This document shows positions 1-19,600 of a stretch of DNA of 64,000 bases, piece after piece. The notes beneath the pieces are model-generated. The model ran no database searches. It was not told the origin of the DNA and worked only from the letters and a program-made list of their open reading frames with translations. The stretch comes from Bugula neritina (taxonomy: Eukaryota; Bryozoa; Gymnolaemata; Cheilostomatida; Bugulidae), in NCBI GenBank assembly GCA_964035545.1, contig OZ037767.1:18795759-18859758 (forward strand), read 5' to 3'. Every line of letters starts with the position of its first letter. The first letter of the stretch is position 1. The position numbers and the translations under genes are program-made.

Positions 1-2468
1 GCAAGTTCCACATGTTGGCTGCAGTTCAATAAGCTATATAATATGTTCATCCTAATAAAATGCTGCCAATTTTCAAGCATCCAAGTAAAACCATTCTAAT
101 AGAATAATTTAAACCATGAAAATCATACATAAATAGACGATGCAGCAAAATTAGACTTACTGAGTTTACCTAGTACATATGATTGCTAAATATATATATA
201 GACAAATACTTATGAACTTATAGCTCTAAAGACATGTAATGATTATAAATGTCGGGTATAATAGGCAAATTTTTTTTTCCTTTTCTGCATATTTGTTGCA
301 AGTAACTATTTGATGTATTTTGTAATGTTTAGAAAATGTTGCTTTAATATTTTAACAACAAATTTAGCTACAATAGTGTAGAAATTTTATTTTATCAATT
401 CTGATGTTTTTATAATATGAGACTAATTTTTTCACATGACAAAATAAAGATTATGCAAACTGAAAAATCATTCTTGAAGTATATAAAAATTGTGTACAAT
501 GATGTGCAATTGTATTCTTTTCTGCATTTCTTTTGTTTAAATTAGACCAATACCTGCAACCAATAACTGGATTAAATCAAGCTTATGAGATGAAACTATT
601 CAAATTTTAACCTTTGCAAAGTTCATCTAGTATGCTATAACAAAACAGATTTCATTTAACATGCTGAAATCAGCTGAAGACGTTGGACTAATAAATATTG
701 CGACTTTAACTTAAGTAATTTAAGAGATGTTAAAAATCTTAGTACACCTTCTATAACAGATTATGTATAATTTGAGTTGTGGCAGTGAAATGTCCTGACA
801 GGTTGATAATATAATTACACATGGTATAACAATAAAACTGTTTAATATAGTACTGATATAGATACCGTTGTTTGCCAAAAAACTAATTTGAGCTTCAACA
901 ACATTGTCTTTATTCACATTAATACTCAAATCAGTTAAAGGCCTTTTGTTTAGATTTTAACGCTAAAGAAAAACATACTGTTACCGTCCCTATATACAAC
1001 TTCAGAGTCTAGACAATAATTATATGTATAAGAACCATACAGCTAAAACTTACAGGCAGTAAAGCTTGTGCTAATAAAGTAAAAAGCTGAGCTGCACTGG
1101 CGGATATCAAAAGCAGCTGCCCTAGGAGCAGCAGTAAAGCAGCAGCAAAGAAGCAGCACAGTATAAAACTTTTAAATAGCAACTTTTAATAATAGAAACA
1201 GGAAACAATGCATCTGCTGCAACAGTAACAAAAATAATTGTGCTGAAAATCAAGTTCAAAATAGCCAAGTACCTAAAATTATTTGATATTTTTGTTCAAG
1301 TTGGTCTCTGCTAATTACCACTAAAGTGCAGAAGTCTGAATTTAGCAAAGGTTAAACATGAAGAGTGGAATTTTCAGCTGAGTGGGTAAAGAGAGAAAAT
1401 GTAAGAATAGTCAGTTGTTCTCAGTATATTAGCTTACAATCTCATTTGTTTAGTTATATAATAGTATATACTTGCAGTTTACCAACATGCTGCATGAGTT
1501 AATATAATACTGAAAAGCAAATTTACATTATACTATATTATGTTATAGGCTATTACATCATATTAGATTATATTACATTATCCTATAAATTAATATAAAG
1601 ATATATTATGCTATATATACTATGTTATATTACGCTATTTTATAGCGTGCTATATTATTATTTACTATATTATATTACATTTAAACTTAATCCAGTATCT
1701 GGAAATATTTTGTAAACTTTTCTCAATTTTAGTTGCCACTTGGGATATATTTTGTCAAACACCTGCGCTGTGGTGTAAATTACTTGAACTAAAATCTTTA
1801 AGCCGTCCAATGCTTTTTTCAACAGTATTTTTGAGAAAAATTTGCAGCAAATTGATTGCTGCACATACCTAATCACTATTACTTATAATTACTATATGCA
1901 ACACGCTAGTATTCTTTGCTTGTTTCTGCTGTAAATTTTCAGTAATAGGGATCAATAGATAAAAACAGTTACCTATGGAAAATTAAAAAATGAGCCAATA
2001 AAAAAATTTAAATTCAGGCTTCACAAGTTTTTCACTAGGTTTTTTATCAGTGGCCTACAAACTACAAACTACTTGCCATGTTTTGTCTATTATATGCACT
2101 ACTCCAGGTTTTGGACATAGTTTGCTAGTTTAAAAGAAAGGAAAGAACGCTGTACGTAAAGTGAGAGAACTAGATATAATTGCCCTATTTGTAGAACATT
2201 AGTGAGTATGCCATTGTCAAGCTCTCTTGAAAAAATTCATAACAATCATCAATTCCAGGTAAGAAAACATAGCATGATATAGCATATAAAAACTAAGCAT
2301 TGTCATTTTATTATTGCAAAGTGCAAATTATAATTTGACTTGATCTCCTGAATCTTGTCAGAGTAGTGATGCAAATACTATAATCTTCCCCTCAGTGCAC
2401 AAAATAAGTTAATGTAAATGAAGGAAAAATAAATTATTTGCATACTAACTTTTAGCAGAATAAATATG

Positions 2469-2488
2469 TTGCCCACATATGTGGGCAA
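2469..2488. repeat. Perfect 20-bp palindrome
   Basis: TTGCCCACATATGTGGGCAA reads identically on both strands and is centred on a CATATG E-box. About 45 bp downstream there is a second, imperfect palindrome around CCACATGTGTGG. It could be a protein-binding site or a small hairpin; no gene is close. Confidence 0.6.
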
Positions 2489-3319
2489 TGATAGGACTCA
2501 ATAGATGCATGACCTCCACATGTGTGGACACTATTTTTTCTCATTTATTAAGTCAAAGTTGAAAGGAGTTATAAACTTATGTTTAGAGACATGAAATCGA
2601 TTATATTTATAGTAAAAATATATTATTTGTTGTTAAAACATAATCCATACAAGTAGCTTCAAGAAGTGGCTTGATGAATTGTGTGATGTTTAGCTTAAAC
2701 GATTGTACTCTTTAAGCAAAGTAATTAGCTTTGACTTTGAAAAATTATTTTCTGTAACATTTGATGTTAGTAAATGAAAAATATACTTTTGTGTACTGAA
2801 AAGCTTACTAATTTCAAATACCATATAGCATTCCTGAAACAAATTTTATTAAATGATTGATATTGTTTTCATTATTGAATTTCTTTTATTTAATGAAATA
2901 AATATATATTCACCTAAAAAAAGATCTGGTTCAAATTTATAGCAAAGTAAAGACATTCAAACTTTGACCTTAGATATGTGCTATCAGTTATACTCTAAAA
3001 CAAAATTTACTGAAGTCAATTAAAGGTGCAGACTGTCTTCTTGAAGTTATGTGACAAACATCAAAAGTATAAATACTTATCCCAGCAGGTAGTGTAAAGT
3101 CCAAAGATGTGGTAGTGGAATGCGTACTTAACTCTGGCAGGTCTATTTTATAATTACATTATATAAAGCTTTTCTCATTGTGGTGGTAATCTTAAAGAAT
3201 ATGCATTACTCGAACCATATGTGGAACTTCATTCTCACAATAATCATTTGCTTAAAATTAGTGTGAAAAATTTGGCAATGTACACTCTTATTAAAATCAA
3301 AAACTGAGATAATAACTAC

Positions 3320-3457
3320 GTTTCCATCATTTGCATCATGCAAATGAATTTTTCATTTGTGCTATGGAAATAGTTGCATGTACAAAAACAGCAGACGGAA
3401 ATTCATTCAAAGGGCTCCTCCAATGAAAATTCCATTCGCATTATGAGAATGATGGAA
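3320..3457. mobile_element. MITE-like element with ~38-bp terminal inverted repeats
   Basis: The left end begins GTTTCCATCATTTGCAT and the right end, read on the minus strand, begins GTTCCATCATTCTCATAATG. The two ends stay similar for about 38 bp, through an AATG-AATTTTCATT block. The interior of about 60 bp has no coding potential. This is the structure of a short non-autonomous DNA transposon or foldback element; I could not define a clear target-site duplication. Confidence 0.55.
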
Positions 3458-4150
3458 CTAGATCTTTTGATTAAATAGAATAAAACCTTTTACATGTGAC
3501 ATAAGCCGAGATCAGCGATTGGGAGGCCTAGTTACATAGTTATATGCTAAAGTGTCTTTTGTCCCATAGCAATTTAAATTATTTTATTTATAATAGCTGC
3601 TATTATTTAACATGATTACCAATCATCTTAAATATATATAACTTTTCTGCGAACCAAAGCATCTCCAAACTAAAAACAAATTGACAGCTATTTTTATTTT
3701 GAAAATTTAAATTACTCTTAAGCTTTAGTTTACTGGTCGCACTATACTTTATGCTTTCATTGATTTGTGCATTTTTATTTTGAAAAAAATTAACTCAAAT
3801 TTTGTCTATTTAGTAAATTTAATCTAGCAAAAATGGAGCAAAAATGGCAATTAATATGTCATTGGGTATGAACACTGACTCAAAGTTGCCCACATTGAAT
3901 TTCATTTTGATCCAGCTGGCACAATTGCAAAGAGAAGATAACTTTGTACAAATTGCATAGGAACGTGGGGTTTTCCTGTGATATAATCCGCATGAATTCA
4001 TTCGCTAGCATGGAAGTGCAGTGAATATATAATTGGCATACAACAGAAACTTCTGCACTAACATCAACAGCACAATGAAAACATCATCAGTCAGCAGTAA
4101 CAGCAATTGCCCAACGTGCACATAGGCCTGACCAGATATAACAGTTTCTG

Positions 4151-4272
<122 letters not shown>

Positions 4273-5015
4273 GTATGAAGTTGTCTTCCTAATAAACTAC
4301 AATGATATTGATCTCTGAAACAATTGTTATAAAGTTTCTATCTAGTTTTTGATTGCATATAAAAAGTGTTATCAGTACCAATGTTTTTTCAAATACAAAT
4401 AAAATGTGATTTTAATTAATTATTGTGATATATACAAATTGAGGTAATGAATGGTTGCATGTGCTGTTTCGAAATGTGATGACATCACTTTAGATTTTTT
4501 CTGTAACAGATCACGGACAAAATTTGGATAAAAATGAACTATTTTATGATGATATGGCAATAGCGATTTGATTGTCAAAAAAGGCATTCAAAGTTATGTC
4601 TTTTACTGTACTATATGCAATGAGATGACTTATAAATTCCAATTGAGTTTTAACTTATTTTACAATAGTTTATACATATTTAAAATCTTGGAATATATAT
4701 CACCATGCTAGATTGAGCTGCAATAGCTCATAGAAAAATTTAGCCTGAAAAAATCAATATTTTTCTATATAGTAATTATTGTGGTAAAGTAAGGTAAACT
4801 ATAATATACATCAAATTTTATTGGCAAGAACATCTTTAAGATTGAATAAAGACATAAAATAACTGAAATATATTTAACACTTCAATACTAATTGCTGCTT
4901 TATCTGCTATACTACAGATGATCATATTATTTTTTCAATATTAAATTTAGTTATGAAATAAAGCAAATATACTTGTTAGTGTTTGTCTTTCATTTATATG
5001 ACTATACTAAATGCC

Positions 5016-5362
5016 TGGCCACACACTCATAAGAATCACATGAAATGGTCTATTTTACACAAAAAAACACAAGACGTATGATCAAATTTGAGAGAATCCA
5101 TACAAAATTGTGTTCGCTGGGTGTACCCACCAAAGATGATGGACAAAAGAGAGCAATTGACAATAAGCACCACTTGATTATAGAATTTTAGCAACAGTGA
5201 TTATTTCAGTTCTATCACCTTTATGTGTCTAGCAATCTGCTGTTTGTATATCGTGCAAAACCCATTCACTCTGACTATTCATTATAAGGCTGGTCATAAC
5301 GAGAGGATAACTCACAAAAATCTTCACACGAATTTTGTGTAATTTTCCTGAGTGTGTGGCCA
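5016..5362. mobile_element. MITE-like element with TGGCCACACACTCA termini
   Basis: The left terminus TGGCCACACACTCA is matched by TGAGTGTGTGGCCA at the right terminus. Similarity continues inward less perfectly (AAGAATCACA versus GGAAAATTACAC on the minus strand). The 347-bp interior has no long reading frame. This fits a non-autonomous DNA transposon; the superfamily is undetermined because no clear target-site duplication is visible. Confidence 0.55.
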
Positions 5363-6245
5363 AGCTTTAAATCTACAATTGTGATTTGTTAAAGTTTCTG
5401 CTCTTAAAATTTAGTAAGCAGTAAATTATTATAGTTGTACATAGCTCTTGACTTCTACAATTAAAGCCTATGTGGGTGGTACACACATAAATGATTACTG
5501 CTATTAGCAACTCATTCAACAAAGAATATGCAATCTTTTGTCAAATGGTAGTTAAAACAGCTCTCAGATGGGTTAATCTAAAAGCTGCCTCATTATACAT
5601 TTCATAATAATAAACTTTTACATTTTATATACAATTGCAGTTCTTTCATGCTTCCATCAAAAAACTTTTCCTTTATATCAGAACTATAGCATGAAAAACT
5701 ATAAAAAGACCATCAAGTTATTGTACAGTAAAAGTCCACAAAAAAATTTATAATGATAAATTCAATTTATCTGACTAATATTTTAAATAACTAAAATGTC
5801 TGTACTTTATCCATCATTTGATTTATGCATGTGAGAAAAATTTTTATTACTAATTTAAAATATTTTAAAAAAGAACTATTGAAAGTATAGCACTATACTG
5901 CAGGTATTTGCTTAATTTTTCTCATTTGAATTGTTATAATCCTAATTATACAAAATGTAAAATTAGTTAATTAATTTTACTTCACTTGCAAAAAAAATTT
6001 AGCTTCTGACAAAAAGTTATATAATTATTATGTACACACAAAAAGGGTGGTAAATAGCAAAATAGCAAATTATTTAGCAATTTTTTAAAAATATGATATA
6101 TAGGCCATGCAACTATACAATAGTTTCATCATAGTTATAAATAATTTTTTGCAACTAACATAGCAAATTAAGTTTAAAAGACTTTTTAGTTTCGTATCAA
6201 ACTTTTGAAATGTGCAAAATAAAATATCTAGAAAAAAAATTGTAT

Positions 6246-12084
<5,839 letters not shown>

Positions 12085-13067
12085 TTTCTAACTGTCCGTG
12101 AGATTAACTTCAGTCTATTTCCAACAAGAGTTATGCTTTCACATATTAGTAATCTATCTAGCTGTTAGCTAATTGATTACTATAACTATACTATACTAGC
12201 CTGTAATACGCTTACATTCTTTTTTATTCTAGTTGCTAGGACTAGAGTAAACAACAGCAAGCTTACTATCCATAATGGCCAGCACTAACAAAAAAGTTTA
12301 ACTAAATAAATAATAAGCAAACAATGAAATTCTATGCACATTGTCCTTAGTATAACATAGGCAACATAGTTGCATAAAATGTATTCATTAAATGTTTTAT
12401 ATAACAGCTGAGCTCAGATAGATTAAACTTTAGCATACAGTATTTTGTTTTGTTTAAGAAATTAGGCTAAATGCTGTTTAGAAATTAGCCTCTGAAATAC
12501 TTTGCAATAAACTACAATCTCGGCAGCAAGCGGCTGACTGGAGTTGTAAAGTATGTATTGATTTAAATTTGTGTAAAATACTTTAAAGAAACACTGTGGT
12601 ATGTTAACTAACTTTAAGCTACTGTTTTATTGCATTCAATGCAGAAGTTCAATACTTCTAGCTATAGATGGTTAAAAATTTGAAAATTCAAAGCAATATT
12701 TTAAAAGAAATCTTTTATTTTCAAACGGCTGCGCCACTATATTATGTAACATCAAATATGAAAATGGGGTGAATAGAAATATAAGATGACTAAGCACAGA
12801 AATTTCTCACGCTGACGTTAACAACTTTTTATTAAAGTACATGTTATAAGTGTTTATTCAAGCATAACATAACATAACACAAAATTCTAAGTTTTGGCTA
12901 TAATACATAATTTCAAGGCAATTAAACATTTTTATATTGAATCAGTAGGCTGTCACTCACTCTTAATATATTTTCTATACACTATCATGCAGCATTGGAT
13001 ATATAAAGCAATCAGTAGGCATTATTACATGTTCTTAGTAAATGTGGTATTATTGGCTGCTGCAATT

Positions 13068-15573
13068 TTACAGGCAATCTGGTTGGCCACAACTTTGCTC
13101 ACTACCTGCTGACAGTGCATCAACTATTTTGATGATTTCGTTCAAACTTCTTTGATTTTCAGGGTCAGTTGAGTCCTGAATAAACAATAATTTTAGCATA
13201 TGAGCAATATAATTAGCACCATTTTATTATCAAAGTTATAATCTGGTATAGTACTGAAAAGTGTCATAGTACAGTGCTCCCTTTGTAACTCGCTAATTTC
13301 TGTAAGTTCCAAAACCTCTATCTATGATGTATTACGTATAAAATACTAAATTTACCTCACGGATATTTTCAATTGAGCTACTTTTTTCTTATAATACACA
13401 ATATTTGCCACAAAACACTCAAAACAGGGGTCCAAGCCCTTCTAATACCTATGGAATTTGGTGAAATATAGAGGGAGCACTGTAATTGTGGAATGGCAAT
13501 CATTTATCTCAGAGTTGTCCTTCCATTTGTGCAAAGTCTCATCTCTATTTCTAGCAACACAATTATACAATAGTTTCAGTACCTGTAATTAATGCTTATA
13601 ACATTTTCAAATTGTTTTTTTCAACATCAAAATTTAATTTAGGAGTTATCTCTGCGATTGATGATTTGAATACAAATTAATGTAATTTAAACTATGAAAA
13701 AACTTAAATACATAAATGCTCACCATGCAGTAATCATATAACTAGTTCAACTTTTGTAAGGGGACAATATTCATGTTTTCTAAAATGCTTTTTTTAAGCA
13801 TAACCAAGTACACTTGCGGAAACACTAATAATATGCGTCACATTATTAGTGTTTGTGCAGATTTCTACAAGCAAATCAAACCATATATCATCCTGATACT
13901 TTGACAGCATTTGTAAAGGCGAGAATACCTAAAGATTATTTGGTGTTTATTTTATAGCCCAAGATTGGCAGCAGTAAAACTAATCATGTAAACATGCAGA
14001 CAATCTAAACAGATGCAGTCCACCATGCAGTTATATTACTGCTACTAGCTTTACAGATTCCTCTAATCTTAACTAGGGTATAGAGCTATAAGCATTACTC
14101 TCACCCTACAAAAGCTTGCTTCATCATTATCATTCAGTGGACTCAAACAGCTTTCAGTGTCCAAATCATCTTTGAAATCTTCTTGCGAAAATCTGTATTC
14201 ATGTTTCAAATGAAATTCAGATTCTCGTTGGAATTGAATCGTCTCCAGCAATAGGTCTGCATGCTTCACTCTAGCACTCTCCAGTAGTTGCTTCAAACTC
14301 TTTAAATATCTTTCATTCCTTTCCAACTTTTTTCTTTCAGTATGAGAATATTTTGCTATTTTAGGATTCCCCAAGCCATTATTTAATAAAGTAGCTATGC
14401 CGTTAGTGTTATAGCTAGTCAGACTTGGTGGTTGGCTACTTGCATCCTGTGATGCATCTGGGACTTGTGTATCACCAGAACCAATTGTGTTGACTGACTC
14501 GTATTCTGTGACAGAAGATGTGGATACCTTTGTGGTTTCTCTTGTGTAAGTTATTCCAAGGTAGGTTTGACAACTCCTGGTCTCAGATAAACTCCCTCCA
14601 TTGTCTAAAAACTGAGTGTCAGCTGAATCTTTGAGCGTATCACCATCATAGGAAGCAATATCATCAACTTCCTTTAATTCCACAAAGTCTATCGCATTTT
14701 CTTTCAAACAGCTGGTAGCCGTGTCAGTTGATGAGGCTTGAGGAGGCGTTTTACCAGTTTTGCTTTCCTGGCTACTCTTTCTGTTGAAGTTTGATGACCT
14801 GCTAGTCTTTGCGGTTGGTAAAGGGAGAACTTTAAGAAAGCCATTGAGTTCTTCATTCTATAACAGAACAACAATAAAATATTTAAAAAACGCAGTATTT
14901 TCTAATACCCTTCTATATTATTCTAGCAGGACCCTGAGTATGAGTAGTTGTTGGCATGCAGAGAGATGTAGTGTTGTGTTTACACAGCAGTTCCTGTGCT
15001 GTCGTGGTTGCTTGCCTGCTTGCAAGACGGAGGTCTCAATTGTTCAAACCTCAGTGGGGGGTAAAAGTGTTGTAAAAGGGTAGAGCACTAAAAGAATAAT
15101 GTGAAATACTAACCGGTAGCTTGCATGTTGGAGGTAATAAAAGGGTATAGTGTAGAGTAATGCATAGTATTGCACATGCTATCAAAGGCAATATGTATGC
15201 AAAAAATAAAAGCCTTTATAATTATTTATAAATATATATTCTTGGAACAGATATTTATGATTTGTAATACAATTGAACCATTACTTAGCACACGATCCAA
15301 TGTTTATTTGGTTTGTAAAATAAAATTAAGAAAATAATTTGCTGAAGAATTTTAAGTTTATGCAGTACTTTAGACATATGAAGGAACTATAACACAGAGG
15401 TGAATGTAGTATTATATATATTTTTTAGGTAGATGTAGCTACTTTTCTTTAATTAGCTGCTTGCTCATTCAATAACACATACAAGTATGTCTGTTCTGGG
15501 CATACATTAATAGAAGCATGCATAGCTATACAATATGTTTATGATGCGACTTTGTATGATAAGGCTATTGGCC

Positions 15574-15618
<45 letters not shown>

Positions 15619-15886
15619 TTGACTAAAACTGATTTATGCTGAGATTCGTCTTCATAATATATTAATTAGTCAAGTACAGAAAGATATTATTCAAAAGTTT
15701 ACCTAAAATTATTGAGAATAAAATAATTAAGTAACCTCATAATGTTTCAAAATATTTAGAAACAAAATGATGAATGAATAAAAAACCTGTGTATACACAT
15801 ACATATATTTTGCATGTATATAATGTGCAACAATGTTGAATATATAAAAATTCATTTACCTTAATCTTAGGAATAAGAAAGTTCAT
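13068..15886 (-). CDS. Coiled-coil protein of unknown function (3 exons, 295 aa)
   Basis: I do not recognise the family. Exons on the minus strand are 15886-15860 (9 codons, MNFLIPKIK), 14857-14105 (251 codons) and 13175-13068 (stop). All junctions are phase 0 with good GT-AG consensus. Residues ~10-175 are polar and probably disordered, rich in Ser, Thr, Asp and Glu. Residues ~180-231 form a charged helical segment starting SHTERKKLERNERYLKSLKQ, a likely coiled coil. The tail is acidic and ends SCGQPDCL. No signal peptide or membrane segment is seen, so an intracellular location is likely. The single long middle exon is unusual next to neighbours with many small exons. The first exon is short and rests on splice fit only. 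Intron 2 contains a pogo-type MITE and intron 1 a SINE head. Confidence 0.65.
13272..13482. mobile_element. pogo/Tc1-type MITE with TA target duplication
   Basis: The termini CAGTGCTCCCTTT and GAGGGAGCACTG are inverted repeats, and each end is flanked by the dinucleotide TA, as for Tc1/mariner/pogo elements. The interior has no transposase. A diverged relative lies at 59660-59847, sharing the left end and the block GGTCCAAGCCCTTC. The insertion is in intron 2 of the coiled-coil gene. Confidence 0.8.
14993..15060 (+). mobile_element. tRNA-like SINE head (different family)
   Basis: GTCGTGGTTGCTTGCC followed by CTTGCAAGACGGAGGTC and TTGTTCAAACCTCAGTGGGG has the order and spacing of a tRNA D-arm/A-box, anticodon arm and T-arm/B-box, slightly degenerate. 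It lies in intron 1 of the coiled-coil gene and is unrelated to the 10621 and 26039 elements. A decayed tRNA pseudogene is an alternative. Confidence 0.5.
15577..15616. repeat. (AT)n microsatellite
   Basis: About 20 AT dinucleotides in intron 1 of the coiled-coil gene. Confidence 0.95.
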
Positions 15887-16566
15887 GTTTAGCAATTAGT
15901 CAAACACTTCAAATTTGAGGAATAAAGCATCTCATTTTTCCACTTCTGACTTGTTTCACTGACAGATTTATGTTAACAGATAATTATTCATTTTGTTATT
16001 CATGCAACCAGTACTTATAAATATATCAAAGCATCTTTGATATAATAATATTATACCCATATATGTTTATGTGCTAATTATAAGTTTAGTAGCTGTACAA
16101 TGTGTATTCGTATTGATTTTAAAACATAAAATTTTCTCTAAAATTACATATAATAACGGAGTTGTCGTTGATAAAAGTTTTAAAAATGGCATCATAATTA
16201 TTAGGAATACTTTGATAGCAATTAAATGAGATTAAGATCATTAAATGATTTAAAGAAATAAAATTTGACTATAACATGTCAATTACAAATTTGTCAAGGT
16301 TATACATTACTATAATTAGCCGAACATTAACTTAAAGGGTGAAAGCAATTGTTCACAATTATATTGTTTCACTTTTAGATATATTTGATAACTTTATGAG
16401 GTTTGACAACACTGGTAAAAAGCTACAATAACAAAATCTCACAACAATAATAATTATATTATTGCTTATATAAAAATATATAACAACATGAAGCATGCAT
16501 GATATAACACATGACCATAATAAAATAATGTTGTATAGCGTGAAGCTGTCAGCAATATATTTAGTC

Positions 16567-16694
16567 AGAGATCAGAGGTCAGAGATAACAGGTCATAGGT
16601 CACAGGTCACAGTTCACAGGTCACATGTCACAGTTTACAGTTCACAGGTCACAGTTCACAGGTCACAATTTACAGGTCACAGTTCACAGGTACA
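16567..16694. repeat. 7-bp-period array of AGGTCA half-sites
   Basis: The array is built of AGGTCAC and AGTTCAC units in tandem. With a 7-bp period, consecutive AGGTCA motifs are spaced as direct repeats with one intervening base (DR1), the arrangement bound by RXR/HNF4/PPAR-type nuclear receptors. At least eight exact AGGTCA copies are present. The array overlaps the last codons and the stop of the PAN-CTHRC1 gene, so the C-terminal residues NCDL are encoded by the repeat. Confidence 0.85.
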
Positions 16695-19600
16695 GAAGAG
16701 CAAGTCTTTATGAGATCTACTCTCAGTTCTTCTACAAAGATGTGGAATGAAGACATCCAGCCAGTGTAGGCATCACCAAGAGTTTCTGCAGAGCAGTAAC
16801 CAACAGCGTAGGTGATGGTGTGACTTCCTAGAGAGATTCTGTGACAAATTCCACTCACTAAAACCAAGCAATTCAGTCTCAGTTATTTAACCCCAAACTA
16901 AGTCATGCATAATTTAATAAATCACTTTCGATTTGCTTTAGACCAGGCCTGCTTAATTTAGACTATAAAACTTTAGATTCCTGCACAAAGCAAAACTGGT
17001 TGAACTTTATAGACTATATAGCAAAATACATAACAAATGTTAGCAGAGAGAACAGGAGACCTAGTAAATCTACTCTGCTAACTGAAAACGTGGGAACTTA
17101 TTAGTTTATAAATAAATAGGTGGCTCAAAAAATGGTTTGCACTGATCAGAGTGAAAAACCATGACTCATTAGCTTTTGATAGACCACATTCTCATTAAAA
17201 TACAAAAAACTTGATGGTGCCCTGGCTCTGTTAAGTTTTGTTTAAGCTTCCACAAAAAAAATTCCTACAATTTCCACAAATAACCTCATGAGTTTATTCT
17301 AAAGCATATGAATATTAACTATGAACGTTTTTAGTTAGATCGAAGTTAGTGAAAGGCTATCACTATTGGTTATTACAGAAGGTGATGTAATGTATAGATA
17401 CCCACCTTGCATTAGTTATTACAGAGTGTAACATACAAGCATTATTATTCACCTTGCATCGGCTGATGGGAGTTGGAGGTCTTGTCAAAAAATAAAATCC
17501 CATCAATTTTTCCAGGAGAGCCACACTCAGTGTCATCAATTTTGAAATACCTGTAAATATGTTTTTTTAACTATTACACTTACAGCTCATTTTAACAATA
17601 TTTTTAGCCGATTTCATGGTCTTAACTCATACATTATTTGGCTTTTCATGATAACTATAGTTACCAAGTCTGTTGGCACAAAATATTTAAAAGAAATAGT
17701 ACGATATTTAGATGCATGTTTATTACTATTACAAAATTAATATTAATTGTTGTACTATAATATATAAGGCAGTGTTAGCTTTGCTATTTGGAATTCAAAT
17801 ACAAAATTTGTCAAATCAGATGCCTGAATATCAGGACCCTTGACTTTGGCTAAAATTGGATTCACAAAACAAATATAAAAGTGGACTGTAAAAGGTAGAA
17901 CTTACAAAAAAGATATTTATAAACTCAACTCCTTAAAATCTACTACACCATACCATCTTGCGCATGGTCCCATCCCCCTGTCCAGGTCATACAAAATACG
18001 ATGGTCTCCACTAGCAGTTAGTCTAAGTCCAGTGTCTGCATACTCCTTCACATAAGTTATGACATACAGATCTGCTGCATCATCATCTTTATTACTTGCC
18101 CAGTAATGGAATCTCTCCAGATTACCACTGTGACTTCTGTACATCTTTTGATCACCCGAGATCACTACAACTCATCACAGTTTATCTAAATCGACAGCTG
18201 TATAAGAGAGCTTACCACTAAAAATTAAAGTCAATTTTAGTCACAGTTTAAGCAAACAAATCAACTATATAGATTTTTTAATTAGGTTATTAAAATATTT
18301 CTTAAACAATAGAATTCTTAAGACAATATTTAAATAAACTGAGATGCTATTTCCATTGCAAGTTTCCTCATCTTTTGACTATAGAAACTTGTTTGAGTTT
18401 TTATTTATAATATGTTGACTACTTCCTGATTGTATGTTTAGTACTTCCTGTTTATATTATGTTGACTACTTCTTGTTTATATGCTTAGTACAGTTTCCTG
18501 GTTGTATGTTTACTACCACCTGTTTGCTTGTCTAGTACTTCCTATTTGCATGTTAACTACTTTTTTTCAAGAAGTTAATTTACAAAATGATGTAAGAGCA
18601 AGCAAACTAGTTATTTAAACAAAGTAGAGTTTTATGTAGCACTGCAATATAAAAAAAAGCAGTCAGCCCAAAGTTTGACTTTGGCGTTTTTAACCAATAT
18701 TTTTTTAATAGAAATAAAAAAACTCTTAAATATACACTCAAAGACTTCCACTGAAAGTGTTCTAGAAAACAAATAATATATACAAAGAGATATAGATAAC
18801 ATGCAGCAATACTATAAAGAGTATCATATTATGTCAATACTAAAATATATTCATATCATATTTTACCTCCGTCTACTGCATGACTCATTCTCACTTCCTC
18901 AATGTGCAGCAGTGAAGGTGAATTAAGCCAACCATTGATGAATTTTGTTGGCTGAGTCTTATCCTCCACACATCTCCCGATATGCAATGTGATATTATGT
19001 GTTCCTTTAGCCAGTCTATTTTCACACACTCCTTCTACTATAGTGACACAAAGTCATATACTCTACTATACAACAAATTACAGAAATAATAATTTTACTG
19101 TAAAAACTTCTTTTGCTCAATATAATCAGTTGTTTTCTTAAATTAATTATAATTACTGCGGCAACAACAAAATATATGTCCTGAAAATATTATCATATGT
19201 TTTGTTTTATATAAAATATATTTATTAGAAAAAATATGCTAAATGAATCAGTTTAATCATAATGCCTAGAATTAAAATTTTCAGAAGTTTTGAATAAATT
19301 TGGGTCAAAAAGTTATATACTTATATTTTTTTGCATTGCAGGTTGTTTCTTGCTGTGAGATTACTCACATGTTCTTGTCCTTCTATGGTCTCTCCAATAC
19401 TCAAAGTGATTTGGTGTTCCAGCCAATAGTGCATAATCCAGCTCAGGGGAACAAGCAACTCCTCCTATTTTGACAAACCTGCTCAAAAATTACAAATAAA
19501 ATATACCTGATGATTCAAATTTTTATGCCTTCAAGAGTTTTCCTAGCAATTCATTTTGTTTGTTTTTACGTTGATAAATTGGAAACTTGTTTTTGGTTCT

